Of a stretch of 64,000 nucleotides of DNA, positions 11,793-25,220 are shown in pieces. The notes under the pieces were generated by a model. It searched no databases, had not been told where the DNA came from, and saw nothing but the letters and a program-made list of their open reading frames with translations. This stretch comes from Deinococcus sp. YIM 134068 (GTDB lineage Bacteria > Deinococcota > Deinococci > Deinococcales > Deinococcaceae), in assembly GCF_036543075.1 (NCBI RefSeq), contig NZ_JAZHPF010000010.1, positions 1 through 64,000 on the forward strand. The letters run 5' to 3'. The position numbers and the translations under genes are program-made. How positions within the stretch are numbered: position 1 is the stretch's first letter; each line of letters starts with the position of its first letter.

Positions 11793-12386
11793 CTAGCGGT
11801 CCAGCACGCCCGCGTAGATGTCGTCCAGGGTGAGCGTCATGTTCAGGCAGGGGATAGGAACGAGACCCTCGCCCACCAGTTCCGTCTCCTGCCAGCCCTC
11901 TGCCGTGCGTCCGACGACACGCACGAAGCGTTTCGAGGCGTCCACGATGAGGTAGGTCTGGAGGCTGGGGAGGCTCGTATAGGCCCAGAGTTTGTCGGTC
12001 CGGTCGGTGTGTCCCGTGCTGGGACTCAGGACTTCGACCAGGAGGCAGGGCTGGTGGCAGACGGTCGCCTCGTCCGGCATGGTCTCGCAGGTGACGACCA
12101 CATCGGGGTAGTAGTACACACGCCTGCCGGTGGGGTTGACGGCATTCACTCGCATGTCCGCCGTGTAGACGCTGCATCCTGTCCCCTCCGAGCGGAACAG
12201 GAGCGTCGCGCCGATCCTCAACGTCAATTTGCCGTGACCGCTGCTCGCCCCCGCCTGCCCAACGACAGGCCCGTGCAACGGATACACGTAGCCGCCGAAG
12301 AACTCCCGCTTGATCGGGCTGTCCGGCTCGGTTCGCAGGTATTCCTCCTCGCTCATCTCCCAGAAGGTCGGCGCGGGGTCGCTCAT
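11793..12386 (-). CDS. Uma2 family (DUF820) PD-(D/E)XK-fold protein
   Basis: The 197-residue protein resembles the Uma2/DUF820 restriction-endonuclease-like fold: MSEEEYLRTEPDSPIKREFFGGYVYPL at the start, HGKLTLRIGATLL, a YYYPDVVVTCE segment carrying the putative active-site Asp, LLVEVLSPST with the Glu of the E-X-V motif, and a final LNMTLTLDDIY. This family is strongly expanded in cyanobacteria and Deinococcota; its role is unknown, though a nuclease is predicted. Its promoter overlaps that of the divergent aldo/keto reductase, with starts only 18 bp apart. Confidence 0.85.
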   Translation of the reverse strand: MSDPAPTFWEMSEEEYLRTEPDSPIKREFFGGYVYPLHGPVVGQAGASSGHGKLTLRIGATLLFRSEGTGCSVYTADMRVNAVNPTGRRVYYYPDVVVTCETMPDEATVCHQPCLLVEVLSPSTGHTDRTDKLWAYTSLPSLQTYLIVDASKRFVRVVGRTAEGWQETELVGEGLVPIPCLNMTLTLDDIYAGVLDR

Positions 12387-12404
12387 GCGGGTATGGTACG
12401 CCCC
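12387..12404. promoter_or_regulatory. overlapping divergent leaderless promoters
   Basis: The 18 bp between two divergent ATGs hold interlocked -10 hexamers: TATGGT on plus (12392-12397, 7 nt before the ATG at 12405) and TACCAT on minus (12393-12398, 6 nt before the ATG at 12386). GTATGGTAC is quasi-palindromic. Confidence 0.7.
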
Positions 12405-13286
12405 ATGCGACAGCGGGAGTTTGGGAACACGGGATTGAAAGTCGGTGTGCTGGGACTGGGGGCCGGGCAGGTGGGAGCGGAGGCGCTGCCGGAGGCGGAG
12501 GCAGGGCGGCTCCTGAACCGCGCCCTCGACCTCGGCGTCACCCTGATCGACACGGCGCGCGGCTACGGCCTGAGCGAGGAACGCATCGGTCGCCACCTCG
12601 CCCACCGCCGCGACGAGTTCGTTCTCAGCACGAAGGGCGGCTACGGCATAGAGGGGGTGGAGGACTGGACCCCACAGAGCATTCGCCCCGGCATCGAGCG
12701 TGCCCTGCGGGTGATGCGGACCGACCGACTCGACATCTTCCACCTGCACTCCTGCCCGCTGGACACCCTGCGCCGCGACGACCTCCTCGCCGAACTGGAC
12801 CGGGCGCGGGAGGCGGGTCTGATCCGCGTCGCCGCCTACAGCGGAGAGAACGAGGCGCTGGCGTGGGCCGTGGAGTCGGGCCGCTTCGGCAGCGTGGAGA
12901 CGAGCGTGAACGTCGCCGATGGGTGGAGCCTGCGCCACGTCTTGCCAGATGCGGCGGAACGTGGCCTCGGCGTCATCGCCAAGCGCCCCATCGCCAACGC
13001 CGCGTGGCAGTTCGGCGAGCGCCCGGTCGGCCAGTACGCGGAGGTCTACTGGGAGCGGCTGCAACGGCTGCGCCTCGCCCCCGGCGAGTTGGACTGGACC
13101 GCCTTCGCCCTGCGTTTCTCCGCCTTCGCCCCCGGCGTGAGCAGCGCGATTGTCGGCACGGCGCGGGTGGAGAATCTGGAACGCAACGCGGCCATCGTGG
13201 AGCAGGGACCGCTGCCCGCCGAACTGCTGACACAGATTGACGCGGCGTGGGCCGAACATGGGCAGGATTGGGGCGGGGAGGTGTAA
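12405..13286 (+). CDS. aldo/keto reductase
   Basis: The 293-residue TIM-barrel NAD(P)H oxidoreductase acts on sugar or other carbonyls. The catalytic tetrad is visible: Asp and Tyr in LIDTARGYGLSEERIG, Lys in LSTKGGYG and His in IFHLHSC. The late AIVGTARVENLERNAA block is the usual cofactor-binding segment. The N-terminus MRQREFGNTGLKVGVLGLGAGQ is typical. The length is shorter than many AKRs but the barrel seems complete. It shares a bidirectional promoter with the Uma2-like gene. Confidence 0.9.
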   Translation: MRQREFGNTGLKVGVLGLGAGQVGAEALPEAEAGRLLNRALDLGVTLIDTARGYGLSEERIGRHLAHRRDEFVLSTKGGYGIEGVEDWTPQSIRPGIERALRVMRTDRLDIFHLHSCPLDTLRRDDLLAELDRAREAGLIRVAAYSGENEALAWAVESGRFGSVETSVNVADGWSLRHVLPDAAERGLGVIAKRPIANAAWQFGERPVGQYAEVYWERLQRLRLAPGELDWTAFALRFSAFAPGVSSAIVGTARVENLERNAAIVEQGPLPAELLTQIDAAWAEHGQDWGGEV

Positions 13287-13326
13287 GGCTCACTCGGCGT
13301 GGGTGGACACAACAACGTATGAGGTT

Positions 13327-13380
13327 GTTTCTTTTGCCCCTCCCCCTTGAGGGGGGAGGCTGGGAGGGGGTGAGCGGGCA
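13327..13380 (-). repeat. CCTCCCCCCTCAAGGGGGAGG palindromic element, copy 1
   Basis: A palindromic block (CCCTCCCCCTTGAGGGGGG on plus) is followed by GGCTGGGAGGGGGTGAGCGGG. Read on minus it matches the elements at 50292-50356 and 60705-60771 along most of its length. Confidence 0.75.
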
Positions 13381-13484
13381 TGGCGTCCCTAGAAGGTGAA
13401 CTTACCAATCCCTGTCATCGTCCAGTAGACAGGCCCTATGGGGAGAATGCGGCAGTCTGGGCGTCGACCTCTGTTCTCCCCAAC

Positions 13485-13523
13485 AAAGAACGCGCCCACC
13501 CCTCTTCCCGGAGGCGGGCGCGT
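13485..13523 (-). terminator. rho-independent terminator of murA
   Basis: On the minus strand ACGCGCCC (13523-13516) pairs with GGGCGCGT (13497-13490), followed by TTCTTTGTT. It lies immediately downstream of the murA stop. Confidence 0.75.
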
Positions 13524-13536
13524 CCCTCTCCCCTGC

Positions 13537-14820
<1,284 letters not shown>

Positions 14821-14905
14821 GACGTTCCTTTTTCCTTTCGGGCGCGCGCGTGGCGCGGGAGGGGTGGAGATAGACGGCACCGCAGGCGCACCGGGCCGAC
14901 GAGTG

Positions 14906-14918
14906 CATGTTACACATG
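14906..14918. promoter_or_regulatory. short palindrome CATGT-TAC-ACATG upstream of murA
   Basis: Perfect 5-bp arms with a 3-nt centre lie about 85 bp upstream of murA in a gap that also carries the promoter of the next plus-strand gene. It may be an operator; no protein can be assigned. Confidence 0.35.
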
Positions 14919-15028
14919 ATGCTCACTGAACGTCTAGGCTGAAGCGTACGCTCACAGGAGACGCCGACGATGTACCCCGGATGAGTGCCCGTGGCGACGA
15001 CACTCACGCGAGTGCGATGCGGCAGATG

Positions 15029-15057
15029 TTGAGGGCACTCACCTTGCGTGCTACGCT
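15029..15057 (+). promoter_or_regulatory. sigma70-type promoter
   Basis: TTGAGG (15029-15034), a 17-bp spacer, and TACGCT (15052-15057), with a purine-rich GGGGGAGAAGGGG before the ATG at 15094. This is one of the few clearly leadered promoters in the window. Confidence 0.65.
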
Positions 15058-15093
15058 GCCCGGCAGAAGGCACGTCAGCGGGGGGAGAAGGGG

Positions 15094-15315
15094 ATGCCCA
15101 AGAAGGAACGCAAACGCTTGCAGGTGGTGATCAGCGAGGAGCAGGACGCGCTGCTCACCCGCACGGCGTATGAACTCTCCAGCCCCGAGCGCCTGATCAG
15201 CAAGAGCGAGGTCGTCCGCCTCGCCATCGAGAAGATCGCCCGCGAACTCGGCGACGGCGAGCAGATGAGTGAGTACCGCGCGCTGCTGGAGGAGACGGAG
15301 CCGGAGGAGGAGTAG
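15094..15315 (+). CDS. small basic/acidic protein, probable ribbon-helix-helix DNA binder
   Basis: The 73-residue protein starts with a basic strand (MPKKERKRLQVVISEEQDALL), then a helix and SKSEVVRLAIEKIARELG, and ends in an acidic tail. The layout of a short strand followed by two helices, with the SKSEVVRLAIEKI second helix, is that of RHH (CopG/MetJ-like) proteins. A well-formed promoter lies upstream. No toxin gene lies beside it, so it is not obviously an antitoxin. Its target is unknown. Confidence 0.6.
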   Translation: MPKKERKRLQVVISEEQDALLTRTAYELSSPERLISKSEVVRLAIEKIARELGDGEQMSEYRALLEETEPEEE

Positions 15316-15319
15316 GGGG

Positions 15320-15348
15320 CGGCCAGCGGTCAGCTTCCAGCCGCCAGC
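15320..15348. repeat. period-7 repeat array (NNNCAGC dialect)
   Basis: Four heptads GGCCAGC, GGTCAGC, TTCCAGC, CGCCAGC follow the RHH-like gene stop. The order matches the array at 11742-11770. Confidence 0.75.
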
Positions 15349-15398
15349 ACGACGTGGGGACGCTTCCAACTCTTCCAAGCATTTGACGAGGGAAGAGT

Positions 15399-15467
15399 TG
15401 TCACCCTGAACGCCGCGAAGGGCCTTCTGTTCGGGGAGGAGATGCTTTGCTGTGCTCAGCATGACAC
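15399..15467. repeat. palindromic intergenic element (GTCA-CCCTGA ... TCAGCATGAC type)
   Basis: The ends GTCACCCTGA and TCAGCATGAC are inverted, enclosing CGCCGCGAAGGGC and GATGCTTTGC segments. This resembles the widespread GTCATCCTGAGCGAAGCGAAGG intergenic palindromes seen in many environmental bacteria. No coding potential was seen. The rest of 15316-15571 holds nothing else recognised. Confidence 0.6.
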
Positions 15468-15571
15468 TGTTCTTCTGTCAAAGGCTCTGGAGAGGAACGA
15501 CAGGAACGCGCCGTCCAAATTCACCGGGCGACGCGTCTTCTTTCCCAACCCTGTAGTCGAGAGACGGTCCC

Positions 15572-16576
15572 CTACCGCCCCGCCCCGTAGGTCGTCAGCG
15601 GCAGCACCCGCCGGGCACCGACGAAGCGGGGTGCCCAGTAGCGGTCGGTGAGCAGGCGGTCCACGACGACCTGCCCCCGGTACGAGTTGGCGTTCACGAA
15701 CTCGTCGTCGCCGAGGTAGATGCCGACGTGACTCACCGTGCCGCGCCCCTCGATGTCGAAGAAGACGAGATCACCGGGCTGGAGGGCCTCCGTAGGCACC
15801 ACCTCCCCCACCTGGGCCTGATCGGCGCTGCGGCGCGGCAGGGCGACCCCGAGCGGTGTGAAGACCTGAAGCACGAGGCCGCTGCAATCGAGGCCGCCGA
15901 GCGTATTGCCGCCGTACACGTAGGGCACCCCCAGCAGCGCGAGCGCGGCCCCACGCCAGTCACCGGGCAGGGGGGCGACGGCTGGGGGAGTTGTCACGGT
16001 GGGTTCAGCGGGGATGGGTTCTGGGGGGAACGCGTCCGCCACCGGGAGCGACGGGAGGACGGCGGGCGGCAGAGTGAGAATGGGCGCGGGCACCACTGGA
16101 CTCGCCACCACCGGGCTTGCCACGACCGGGGCGGGGGCCGGGAGGGCGAACGCCGGACCCGGCAGGGGCACCCGTAACACCTGCCCTGCCTGCAAGACCG
16201 CTCCTTCGGGCAGGGTGTTGGCCGCGAGCAGGGCGTCCACGCTCACCCCGAAGCGGCGGGCGAGGGAATACAGCGTCTCCCCCGGCCCCACGGTGTACGG
16301 CGGCACCTCGCGCACGCGGAGCACCTGCCCGGCGCGCAGTTCGGGACCGCTCAGGCCGTTGAGGGCGAGCAGCGCCTCCACGCTCAGCCCGTGGGCGCGG
16401 GCGAGGCTGAAGGCCGTATCGCCCGGCTGCACAGTCACGGTGAAGGCTGTTTCAGCGGCGGCGGGCGGCGTGACCGTGGGCGGCGTGGTGGTGGGTGTCC
16501 CAGTGACGGCGGCCCCCGCCCAGGGCGTAAGGGCGAGCAGGGCCAGCGAGGGAAGAAGACGTGAGGACAGGGACAT
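15572..16576 (-). CDS. LysM and NlpC/P60 domain cell-wall hydrolase
   Basis: The 334-residue exported enzyme should bind peptidoglycan and cut its peptide stems. A signal peptide occupies about residues 1-23 (LLPSLALLALTPWAGA). Two LysM repeats follow (VQPGDTAFSLARAHGLSVEALLALNGL, then VGPGETLYSLARRFGVSVDALLAANTL), then a Pro/Val-rich linker, then the NlpC/P60 domain. The catalytic Cys lies in GGLDCSGLV, the His in VSHVGIYLG, and the third polar residue probably in VNANSYRG. The start MSLSSRLL is at 16576. Confidence 0.9.
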   Translation of the reverse strand: MSLSSRLLPSLALLALTPWAGAAVTGTPTTTPPTVTPPAAAETAFTVTVQPGDTAFSLARAHGLSVEALLALNGLSGPELRAGQVLRVREVPPYTVGPGETLYSLARRFGVSVDALLAANTLPEGAVLQAGQVLRVPLPGPAFALPAPAPVVASPVVASPVVPAPILTLPPAVLPSLPVADAFPPEPIPAEPTVTTPPAVAPLPGDWRGAALALLGVPYVYGGNTLGGLDCSGLVLQVFTPLGVALPRRSADQAQVGEVVPTEALQPGDLVFFDIEGRGTVSHVGIYLGDDEFVNANSYRGQVVVDRLLTDRYWAPRFVGARRVLPLTTYGAGR

Positions 16577-16919
16577 GCACGGGACTCACAGGGCGCGGAA
16601 ACCGAAATTACAGGGCCGTCAATGTCCGGCGGGACACTGGGGAAGAGGTGCGGCCCCCGAATGAGAACCCACCCAACGGAATTGAAACATCGGCACCGTA
16701 ACATGCCCGCGCCGGGGCTGCCAACCCCCTCCGAGGGCGTCGGTGTGGAGTTTTTCTCGTTTGGGGACAGGTTGTTTGGATTCGGGGTCGTCAGTGACCT
16801 GTCGCCAGCTGGGGTGAGGAAGAGCTTATTCGCTTCGCCTCAGCGGACTCCCGGTTCGTCGTCCGACATTGTTCCCCTGGGCGGGACGCGGTGCCCTCAC
16901 GCGCGCCTATCCTGGGCGG
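16577..16919. other. 343-bp divergent intergenic region
   Basis: It separates the NlpC/P60 gene from a divergent MFS gene. It contains a small hairpin TGTCCGGCGGGACA near 16625 and a less GC-rich centre around 16745-16800. No conserved RNA, operator or ORF was recognised beyond the TATCCT -10 of the MFS gene. Confidence 0.4.
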
Positions 16920-18227
16920 GTGCTCGCGCGTGCCTCCGCGTGGCGCTCGCGGACGTTCAGCGCGTTGCGTCACCCCCACTACCGCCGCTACTGGTTCTCG
17001 CAACTCCTCTCGCTGGTGGGGTCGTGGATGCAGGCGACCGCCCAGCAGTACCTCGTGCTGGAGCTGTCGGGCGGCAGCAGCGCCGCGCTGGGGTACGTGA
17101 CGGTGGCCCAGTTCCTGCCCAGCCTGCTGCTCTCGCTGTTCGCGGGGGCCGTCATCGACCGGGTGCCCCGGCGGCGGGTACTCCTCACCACACAGATCAC
17201 GCTGCTCGCCACGGCGGCGGCCCTCGCGGTGGCGACCCATCTGGGCGTCGTCTCGCTGGGGCTGGTGATGGTCCTCGCCTTCGTGAGCGGCACGGCGACC
17301 GCCTTCGACATGCCCGCCCGGCAGAGCATGGTCGTGGACTTCGTGCCGCGCGAAGACGTGCCGAACGCCGTGGCGCTCAACAGCCTGTCCTTCAACGTAT
17401 CGCGCACGGTGGGTCAGGCCCTCTTCGGGGTGATCGCGGCCCTCGGCGTCTCGTTGCTGGCGGCGGGCAATCCAGAGGCGATCTCACGGCTGGCGCTGCC
17501 CTTCTACCTCAACGTGGTGTCCTTTTTCGTCGTGCTGTTCGTCCTCGCCACGCTGCCCTTCCCGCCGCGCGAGACGGGCGAACACGGCAGCGTGGCGGAG
17601 GACGTGCGCGAGGGCCTGCGCTACGTGCGCGCCACGCCCTCGGTGCGGAACGTGATGCTGCTCGTCGGGCTGCTCAGCCTCACCGTCATCAACTTCAACG
17701 TCATCATCCCGTACTACGCGCGGGTCGTGTTTGGGGCGCGCGAGGCCGCGTTCGGCACCCTCAGCGCCGCCTTCGGGGTGGGGGCGATGGCGGGGGCGCT
17801 GTGGCAGGCGAGCAAGCCCAACCCCACCCGCAACCTGCGCGTCGGGGCGCTGCTGCTCCTCGTCAGCACGGCGGGCCTCGCCTTCACGCCGGGGCCGATG
17901 CTCGCCACGCCCGTGCTCGCCGCGTGCGGCTTCGGGATGCTCACCCTGCTCGTCAGCGCCAACAGCACCGTGCAACTCACCATCCCCGACCACCTGCGCG
18001 GGCGGGTGATGAGCCTCTACTCCTTCGTCCTCGTGGGTATGGGGCCTCCCGGTGCCCTGATCGCCAGCACCCTGATCGGTCGGGAGGGTCCCCTCGGCCC
18101 GCGCGTGGGCCTGCTCGCCCTCACGGGCTTGGGAGCCGCCGCGCTGCTCGTGCTGTGGGCGCGGCTGCCCCGGCGCGTCACGCCGCCCGATGAGGTGGGG
18201 ACGGTGGGGGGTGTGCCGGCGGATTGA
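16920..18227 (+). CDS. MFS transporter (EntS-like exporter)
   Basis: This 435-residue major facilitator protein has 12 predicted helices. It opens ALRHPHYRRYWFSQLLSLVGSWMQATAQQYLVLEL, typical of the MFS_3/EntS subfamily of siderophore or drug exporters, with the cytoplasmic loop IDRVPRRRVLL between helices 2 and 3 and the central segment LRYVRATPSVRNVMLL. I chose GTG at 16920 because TATCCT (16908-16913) is 6 nt upstream; an ATG 51 bp further upstream is possible. No biosynthetic genes lie nearby to suggest a substrate. Confidence 0.87.
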   Translation: MLARASAWRSRTFSALRHPHYRRYWFSQLLSLVGSWMQATAQQYLVLELSGGSSAALGYVTVAQFLPSLLLSLFAGAVIDRVPRRRVLLTTQITLLATAAALAVATHLGVVSLGLVMVLAFVSGTATAFDMPARQSMVVDFVPREDVPNAVALNSLSFNVSRTVGQALFGVIAALGVSLLAAGNPEAISRLALPFYLNVVSFFVVLFVLATLPFPPRETGEHGSVAEDVREGLRYVRATPSVRNVMLLVGLLSLTVINFNVIIPYYARVVFGAREAAFGTLSAAFGVGAMAGALWQASKPNPTRNLRVGALLLLVSTAGLAFTPGPMLATPVLAACGFGMLTLLVSANSTVQLTIPDHLRGRVMSLYSFVLVGMGPPGALIASTLIGREGPLGPRVGLLALTGLGAAALLVLWARLPRRVTPPDEVGTVGGVPAD

Positions 18228-18263
18228 GAGGATCATTGTTAAGGGCAACCTGAAAGCGTCCAG

Positions 18264-18291
18264 GCAAAAAAATAGGGGCGGCTTGCCCCCG
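18264..18291 (-). terminator. rho-independent terminator of the AT-rich STAS/GHKL gene
   Basis: On the minus strand GGGGC-AAGCC-GCCCC is followed by TATTTTTTT. It lies between convergent genes. A second small stem, GTCGCT/AGCGAC, lies at about 18296-18308. Confidence 0.7.
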
Positions 18292-18351
18292 AGAGGTCGC
18301 TAAGCGACGATATAGGTACTGCTTGCGGTACTACTATGCAACTATAACCCA

Positions 18352-19641
18352 TCAGAAGTCGGGGGAGTCAATACCCTCCATTTGGGTGGCTCCACTCTGC
18401 ATGGAGGAGAAGGACTGAGCCATTCTTTGCATAATAGCCTTATTTATTATGTTTTCAACCAAGTTGGTTGCATTGATTATCTTTAAAATTCTAGTAAAAT
18501 TTAATATGCCCCACGATAATGCCAATTTACCGAAAACCTCATCAGCAAAGGACGAGCTAATCAAACCAACCTCATTAAAATCGATGACTATTCTCCTCCC
18601 TTCAAATTGTGTCACGGTGTTTTGAATCAAGTTTCTAACCCTTAAACCAGTGGGCCTGTTGCCAAAATTTGACTCCTCCTCACGCAGTCGTATAACCACG
18701 TCATCTGATTCATTCATGTCATATTTTAATTGAGCATATCCGAGTGACTCATATCCCCATATGGCTTTGGTTAAATCTATTTCTACGTCGTCGGGCATTG
18801 AGAAATGGACGAACGTTCCCATGTATGGTACGCACGCTGGCTCAGATTTAACTCTGCCTTTTAAAGAATGAAGATGGCCTTTATAACTATTGATTATAAG
18901 CAATCCATCGCATTGATGCGTTATTTCTAGAGTCCCCGCTAATCCATTCCCCTGTCCTTCGGAATTACTTGTAACCCCCTTCTCTACAGACCTATGAATA
19001 GCATCTGCATCGTCCGAAAGTTCAGGAAAGGCTGCGCGCATAGTCGCTGGTATGCCAACTCCGTTGTCACAAACAGTGAACTTGATGCTACCATCTGCTT
19101 GCCAAGTTACCTCAAACCAACCATGACTATTGCCCGAGTGTCTGACAACATTATCTGTTATCTCATTTAGAGACCATTCTAAACTCTGCAGTGCACCATT
19201 TTTAAACGTTCCTCCTTTTATAGCTATATGCATTGCTTTGTTTATAATATTGTTCAGACTGGAGAAGTCGTTGAATTCCAATACTCCTGTGCTGCGCGTG
19301 TTTTGCCTTTGAATCTTCTTGTGAGATTTATCTAAATAATGACTCCAATTGTGATTATTGAATATAGCCCGAAGTTCATGCGCTCTAGGCATTCTGACGA
19401 CGACGGGCAAACCAGCCTCTCTATACCTGTCAAGCAATGCTATTAATGGTAAAACTCCATCTTGATCAGCGCCATCGAGACGGATCAAATCTATGATAAG
19501 CGAACTAGTTTTATTCTTCTCTAGCTCTCTTTTAATGAACGCGCTTAAAATGCAAAAGGCGTTCCAATGAAGCCGTCCACTGACCTTAAAAACTCCCTTG
19601 ATACCATCTATGTCAAAATCAACATGGAATTTACCTCTCAT
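18352..19641 (-). CDS. STAS-like / GHKL ATPase / STAS-like (DUF4325) fusion protein
   Basis: This 429-residue protein sits in DNA of about 30-50% GC per 60-base line, against roughly 70% around it, a sign of transfer. Residues 1-115 look like a STAS-type layer (SSLIIDLIRLDGADQDGVLPLIALL). Residues 150-285 form a GHKL ATPase: N-box SLNEITDNVVRHS, G1 DNGVGI, G2 EGQGNGLAG. Residues 326-400 match the STAS-like DUF4325 signature (IVIDFNEVGLISSSFADEVFGKL). Such folds normally act as anti-sigma kinase and antagonist in separate proteins. A GTG at 19722, overlapping the nrdJ stop, is an alternative start. Function unknown. Confidence 0.78.
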   Translation of the reverse strand: MRGKFHVDFDIDGIKGVFKVSGRLHWNAFCILSAFIKRELEKNKTSSLIIDLIRLDGADQDGVLPLIALLDRYREAGLPVVVRMPRAHELRAIFNNHNWSHYLDKSHKKIQRQNTRSTGVLEFNDFSSLNNIINKAMHIAIKGGTFKNGALQSLEWSLNEITDNVVRHSGNSHGWFEVTWQADGSIKFTVCDNGVGIPATMRAAFPELSDDADAIHRSVEKGVTSNSEGQGNGLAGTLEITHQCDGLLIINSYKGHLHSLKGRVKSEPACVPYMGTFVHFSMPDDVEIDLTKAIWGYESLGYAQLKYDMNESDDVVIRLREEESNFGNRPTGLRVRNLIQNTVTQFEGRRIVIDFNEVGLISSSFADEVFGKLALSWGILNFTRILKIINATNLVENIINKAIMQRMAQSFSSMQSGATQMEGIDSPDF

Positions 19642-19718
19642 GTTAATGTTGAATTGGAAGGGTTTCTTGTTCGAGCCGCGTTGAGGACGGGCGTCTTTAC
19701 TTACAATAGCGTGACTCC

Positions 19719-24065
<4,347 letters not shown>

Positions 24066-24176
24066 GGGGGGACTCCTCGGTGGGGCGGGACGACACAGAA
24101 CCTCACCTCCCCTGAGAAAGGGGCGGTGCGGGGCGGACGGTGCGGCCCAATCCAGGGGCCGTTCAGAGATGGCTGA

Positions 24177-24214
24177 CTGTACCACCACCCGCCGAGGGGT
24201 ACAACCTCTTGTAC
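24177..24214 (-). promoter_or_regulatory. nrdJ promoter with NrdR-box-like palindrome
   Basis: The perfect 16-bp palindrome GTACAACCTCTTGTAC spans 24199-24214. On the minus strand its TTGTAC half (24204-24199) can serve as -35, with a 16-bp spacer to TACAGT (24182-24177) as -10. The ACAA-N4-TTGT core equals the core of NrdR boxes. Single GTAC half-sites lie at 24179 and 24231. Confidence 0.6.
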
Positions 24215-24330
24215 GCGGCGCGGCTTTGGTGTACTAGATGCAGCGAGAGGGAGGCGGAACCGCGCGGTGCGGACACTCCACCTCCCCCAAAGGTTTCAGG
24301 TTTTTTCACTCACCCCTGACCCCTCCTCTT

Positions 24331-25047
24331 TCAGTTCAGCCGGATCAAAAACCGCCCACACGACGGGCATTTCACGGGGGGCATCTTGCCCTGCACGGCG
24401 CGCTGCTGCACGTTCACGGGCAGGTTGACGTTGCAGCCGGTGCAGCGCCCGCCCTGAATCTCGGCGATGCCGACACCCTTCTTGGCCCGGCGGATCAGGT
24501 CGTACTCCTTGACGGTGCGGGAATCGAGGTTCGCCACCAGCGCGGCGCGCTCGTCGCGCATCCCGGCCCCCTGGTCGCGCAACGCCTGCACGCGGGCCTC
24601 GTCCTGGGCCTCCAGGTCGGTGAGGGTGGGGCGCAGGGCACGGTGTTCGGCGCGCAGGTCCGCCGCCTTCGCGCTGAGGTCGCGCTGACGCTCGCGCAGG
24701 GGCGAGAGGTCCTCCTCCATCTCCTCGGCCCGCTCGCCGAGCATCTGGATGCGGCTGCCGTACTGGGACTGGGTGCGGGCGTCGAAGGCGTTCTTGTCCT
24801 GCTCCTCGCGGGCGCGCTGGGCCTGATCGCGGGTTCCGGCGAGGTCCTGCTCCAGTTGCCGGATGCTTTTCTCCACGCCCTCCAGGGCGATCTCGATGTC
24901 CTCCAGCTCGTTGTTCAGCCGCTCCTGCCCGGCGCGGGCGTCCCGCAGGGCGTCAGGGACGTTGCCCTCCTCCGCCCGCAGCCGGTCGAGGTCCAGGTCG
25001 AGCTGCTGCACGCGGTACAGGCGCTGAAAGGGTCCGGTGTCACTCAT
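24331..25047 (-). CDS. coiled-coil protein with C4-type zinc ribbon (CT398-like)
   Basis: The 238-residue protein has a long coiled coil (about residues 5-175, rich in E/R/Q/L) and a C-terminal zinc ribbon with GGRCTGCNVNLP and VKCPSCGRFL. This is the layout of the widespread C4-type zinc ribbon/CT398-like family, implicated in transcription or flagellar assembly in some species and otherwise unknown. TAAACT (minus, 25055-25060) is 7 nt before the ATG, indicating a leaderless transcript. It is probably a cytosolic scaffold or nucleic-acid-binding factor. Confidence 0.88.
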   Translation of the reverse strand: MSDTGPFQRLYRVQQLDLDLDRLRAEEGNVPDALRDARAGQERLNNELEDIEIALEGVEKSIRQLEQDLAGTRDQAQRAREEQDKNAFDARTQSQYGSRIQMLGERAEEMEEDLSPLRERQRDLSAKAADLRAEHRALRPTLTDLEAQDEARVQALRDQGAGMRDERAALVANLDSRTVKEYDLIRRAKKGVGIAEIQGGRCTGCNVNLPVNVQQRAVQGKMPPVKCPSCGRFLIRLN

Positions 25048-25090
25048 CGGGGACAGTTTACCCCCGGCTGACGGGGGCAGAGGCCGGGGA

Positions 25091-25220
25091 GGGCAGAAAG
25101 CAGAGGTCAGAGGGCGACCGGGCAGAGGTTTTTGAAGCGTGGGAGGGGACGCCGCACCCTCTGGCCTGTTGCTTTCCCCCCTCACCCCTGCTGACCGCTG
25201 ACCGCTGACGGCTGACCGCT
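25091..25220. repeat. inverted pair of period-7 arrays
   Basis: Left arm 25091-25128 (GGCAGAA, AGCAGAG, GTCAGAG, GGCGACC); right arm 25190-25220 (CTGACCG, CTGACCG, CTGACGG, CTGACCG). Each arm keeps a period of seven, and the two arms use different dialects. Confidence 0.75.

Noticed and set aside
11793..12386. Uma2-like protein as part of a restriction system or transposon
   Set aside because: No methyltransferase, transposase or terminal repeats lie nearby, and the base composition matches the surroundings.
15094..15315. Antitoxin of a toxin-antitoxin pair
   Set aside because: The RHH-like gene has no adjacent small toxin gene; the neighbouring DNA is repeats and a cell-wall hydrolase.
24066..24198. 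Cobalamin riboswitch upstream of the B12-dependent nrdJ
   Set aside because: No B12-box-like sequence or long structured leader was seen; the likely promoter lies about 110 bp upstream with an NrdR-like box.
24238..25071. 277-residue plus-strand ORF opposite the zinc ribbon gene
   Set aside because: It covers the antisense of a clear coiled-coil/zinc-ribbon gene and shows no domain of its own.
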